Of a stretch of DNA of 6,480 nucleotides, positions 5,858-6,480 are shown in pieces. This stretch comes from Pseudomonas sp. Lineage in GTDB: Bacteria; Pseudomonadota; Gammaproteobacteria; Pseudomonadales; Pseudomonadaceae. The notes beneath the pieces were generated by a model that had not been told where the DNA came from, made no database searches, and saw only the letters and a program-made list of their open reading frames with translations. Numbering within the stretch: the first letter of the stretch is position 1; each line of letters starts with the position of its first letter. The DNA lies in assembly GCA_026398835.1 (NCBI GenBank), contig JAPLSD010000657.1:1-6480 (forward strand), given 5' to 3'. Both the position numbers and the translations under genes were made by a program.

Positions 5858-5926
5858 ATGGTCAGGAACACAATCACCCAAGTGCAGATCGCCAGGGCAT
5901 TGCGTGCAGCCAAGGAGCGGCGCTGA
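5858..5926 (+). CDS. Small ORF (22 aa) translationally coupled to sfnB, possible leader peptide
   Basis: ATG at 5858 opens a 22-codon frame encoding MVRNTITQVQIARALRAAKE plus two Arg. Its TGA (5924-5926) overlaps the sfnB ATG (TGATG). GAGG (5849-5852) lies 5 nt before the ATG, a good ribosome binding site. An in-frame ATG at 5840 would give 28 aa. The peptide is basic and probably helical. It has no Cys or Met run, so it does not look like a classical attenuator. Alternatives are a chance frame or the tail of an old gene cut off upstream, since the frame stays open back to a TAG at 5747. I do not recognise it. Confidence 0.4.
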   Translation: MVRNTITQVQIARALRAAKERR

Positions 5927-6480
5927 TGTCTAATTTGGCAGATGCATTCGTCCAGAGTGATCTGGACATCGCCCCACTGTTGTTGCCCGCACGCGTCTTG
6001 CGTGACGACGCCCAAGCGTTACAAGCCGCCCATGAACTCGCTGACGTCGCCCGCCTGCAAGCATCGCGGCGCGACCAGCAACGCAAGCTGCCATGGTCAG
6101 AAATCGAACAGTTCACCCGCAGCGGCCTGGGCAGTATTTCCATTCCCCGTGAGTTTGGCGGTCCGCAGGTTTCATTCGTTACCCTGGCTGAGGTGTTCGC
6201 GATTATTTCCGCGGCCGACCCGGCGCTGGGGCAGATTCCGCAAAACCAGTTCGGCATTCTCAATGTGCTATTGGACAGCGCCACCGAGCGGCAAAAAAAG
6301 CAGCTGTTCCAAAGCGTTCTCGAAGGCTGGCGGATCGGTAATGCGGGGCCGGAGCGCGGCACCAAAAATACCCTTGAACTCAAAGCGCGGATAACCGCCA
6401 ACGGTGACGGTTTCGTCATCAACGGTCAGAAGTTTTACTCCACCGGCGCCTTGTTCGCCCACTGGATTACCGTCAAAGCA
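5926..6480 (+). CDS. sfnB: SfnB-family sulfur acquisition oxidoreductase, N-terminal 185 residues (truncated by window edge)
   Basis: Flavoprotein of the acyl-CoA dehydrogenase fold, in the SfnB/DszC-like branch linked to growth on organosulfur compounds such as dimethyl sulfone when sulfate is scarce. The start ATG has AAGGAG (5912-5917) 8 nt upstream, inside the preceding small ORF. The visible part covers the N-terminal helical domain (residues about 20-135), with LPWSEIEQFTRSGLGSISIP, REFGGP (75-80) and ADPALGQIPQNQFG. The beginning of the middle beta domain follows, with WRIGNAGPERGTKN and GFVINGQKFYSTGALFAHW (162-180), a typical flavin and substrate-facing segment. The family is about 400 aa, so just over half is missing. 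In other pseudomonads sfnB-type genes lie beside tcyJLN (recalled). The exact substrate is not predictable; relatives include monooxygenases and desulfurisation enzymes. Confidence 0.88.
   Translation, partial: MSNLADAFVQSDLDIAPLLLPARVLRDDAQALQAAHELADVARLQASRRDQQRKLPWSEIEQFTRSGLGSISIPREFGGPQVSFVTLAEVFAIISAADPALGQIPQNQFGILNVLLDSATERQKKQLFQSVLEGWRIGNAGPERGTKNTLELKARITANGDGFVINGQKFYSTGALFAHWITVKA

Noticed and set aside
5874..6422. 182-codon minus-strand frame over sfnB
   Set aside because: Antisense to the SfnB frame, which matches its family throughout.

Overview
The window is about 60-63% GC over most coding stretches and carries a set of genes typical of fluorescent-group Pseudomonas: a long EpsC-type serine acetyltransferase, D-cysteine desulfhydrase, a TcyJ-TcyL-TcyN cystine importer and an SfnB-family oxidoreductase. 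A GC-rich, REP-like palindrome between genes fits the same group. The assignment to genus rests on gene order and protein similarity recalled from memory; no database was searched.

Layout. Bases 1-644 (minus) hold the first ~214 codons of epsC, running off the left edge. A 193-bp divergent intergenic region with a perfect 13-bp palindrome separates it from dcyD (838-1833, plus). Next come a ~104-bp four-hairpin palindromic repeat (1850-1953), an AT-rich promoter region, and the tightly packed operon tcyJ (2160-2954), tcyL (2954-3631) and tcyN (3628-4389). Bases 4390-4898 are AT-rich (about 40% GC) and hold one doubtful minus-strand ORF. An unrecognised 254-aa protein built from two copies of an Ig-like-looking repeat follows (4899-5663). 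After another AT-rich regulatory stretch comes a tiny ORF whose stop overlaps the start of sfnB (5926 to the right edge).

The genes form a sulfur/cysteine module. TcyJLN imports cystine. DcyD breaks down D-cysteine to pyruvate, ammonia and sulfide. EpsC makes O-acetylserine, which accepts sulfide to form L-cysteine. SfnB-family flavoproteins are linked to use of organosulfur compounds under sulfate limitation. The 4390-5750 segment looks like an insertion of unrelated material into this module.

The most notable anomaly is in tcyL. Its last ~24 codons are out of frame, and the expected C-terminus is readable in another frame, ending at a TGA at 3621-3623. Comparison with E. coli TcyL implies that about 20 bp are missing near 3557. 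This would destroy the last membrane helix unless it is an assembly error. I see no tRNA, rRNA, CRISPR array, transposase or integrase. I see no clear undescribed multi-gene system; the best novelty candidates are the two-repeat protein, the AT-rich insert and the coupled small ORF ahead of sfnB.
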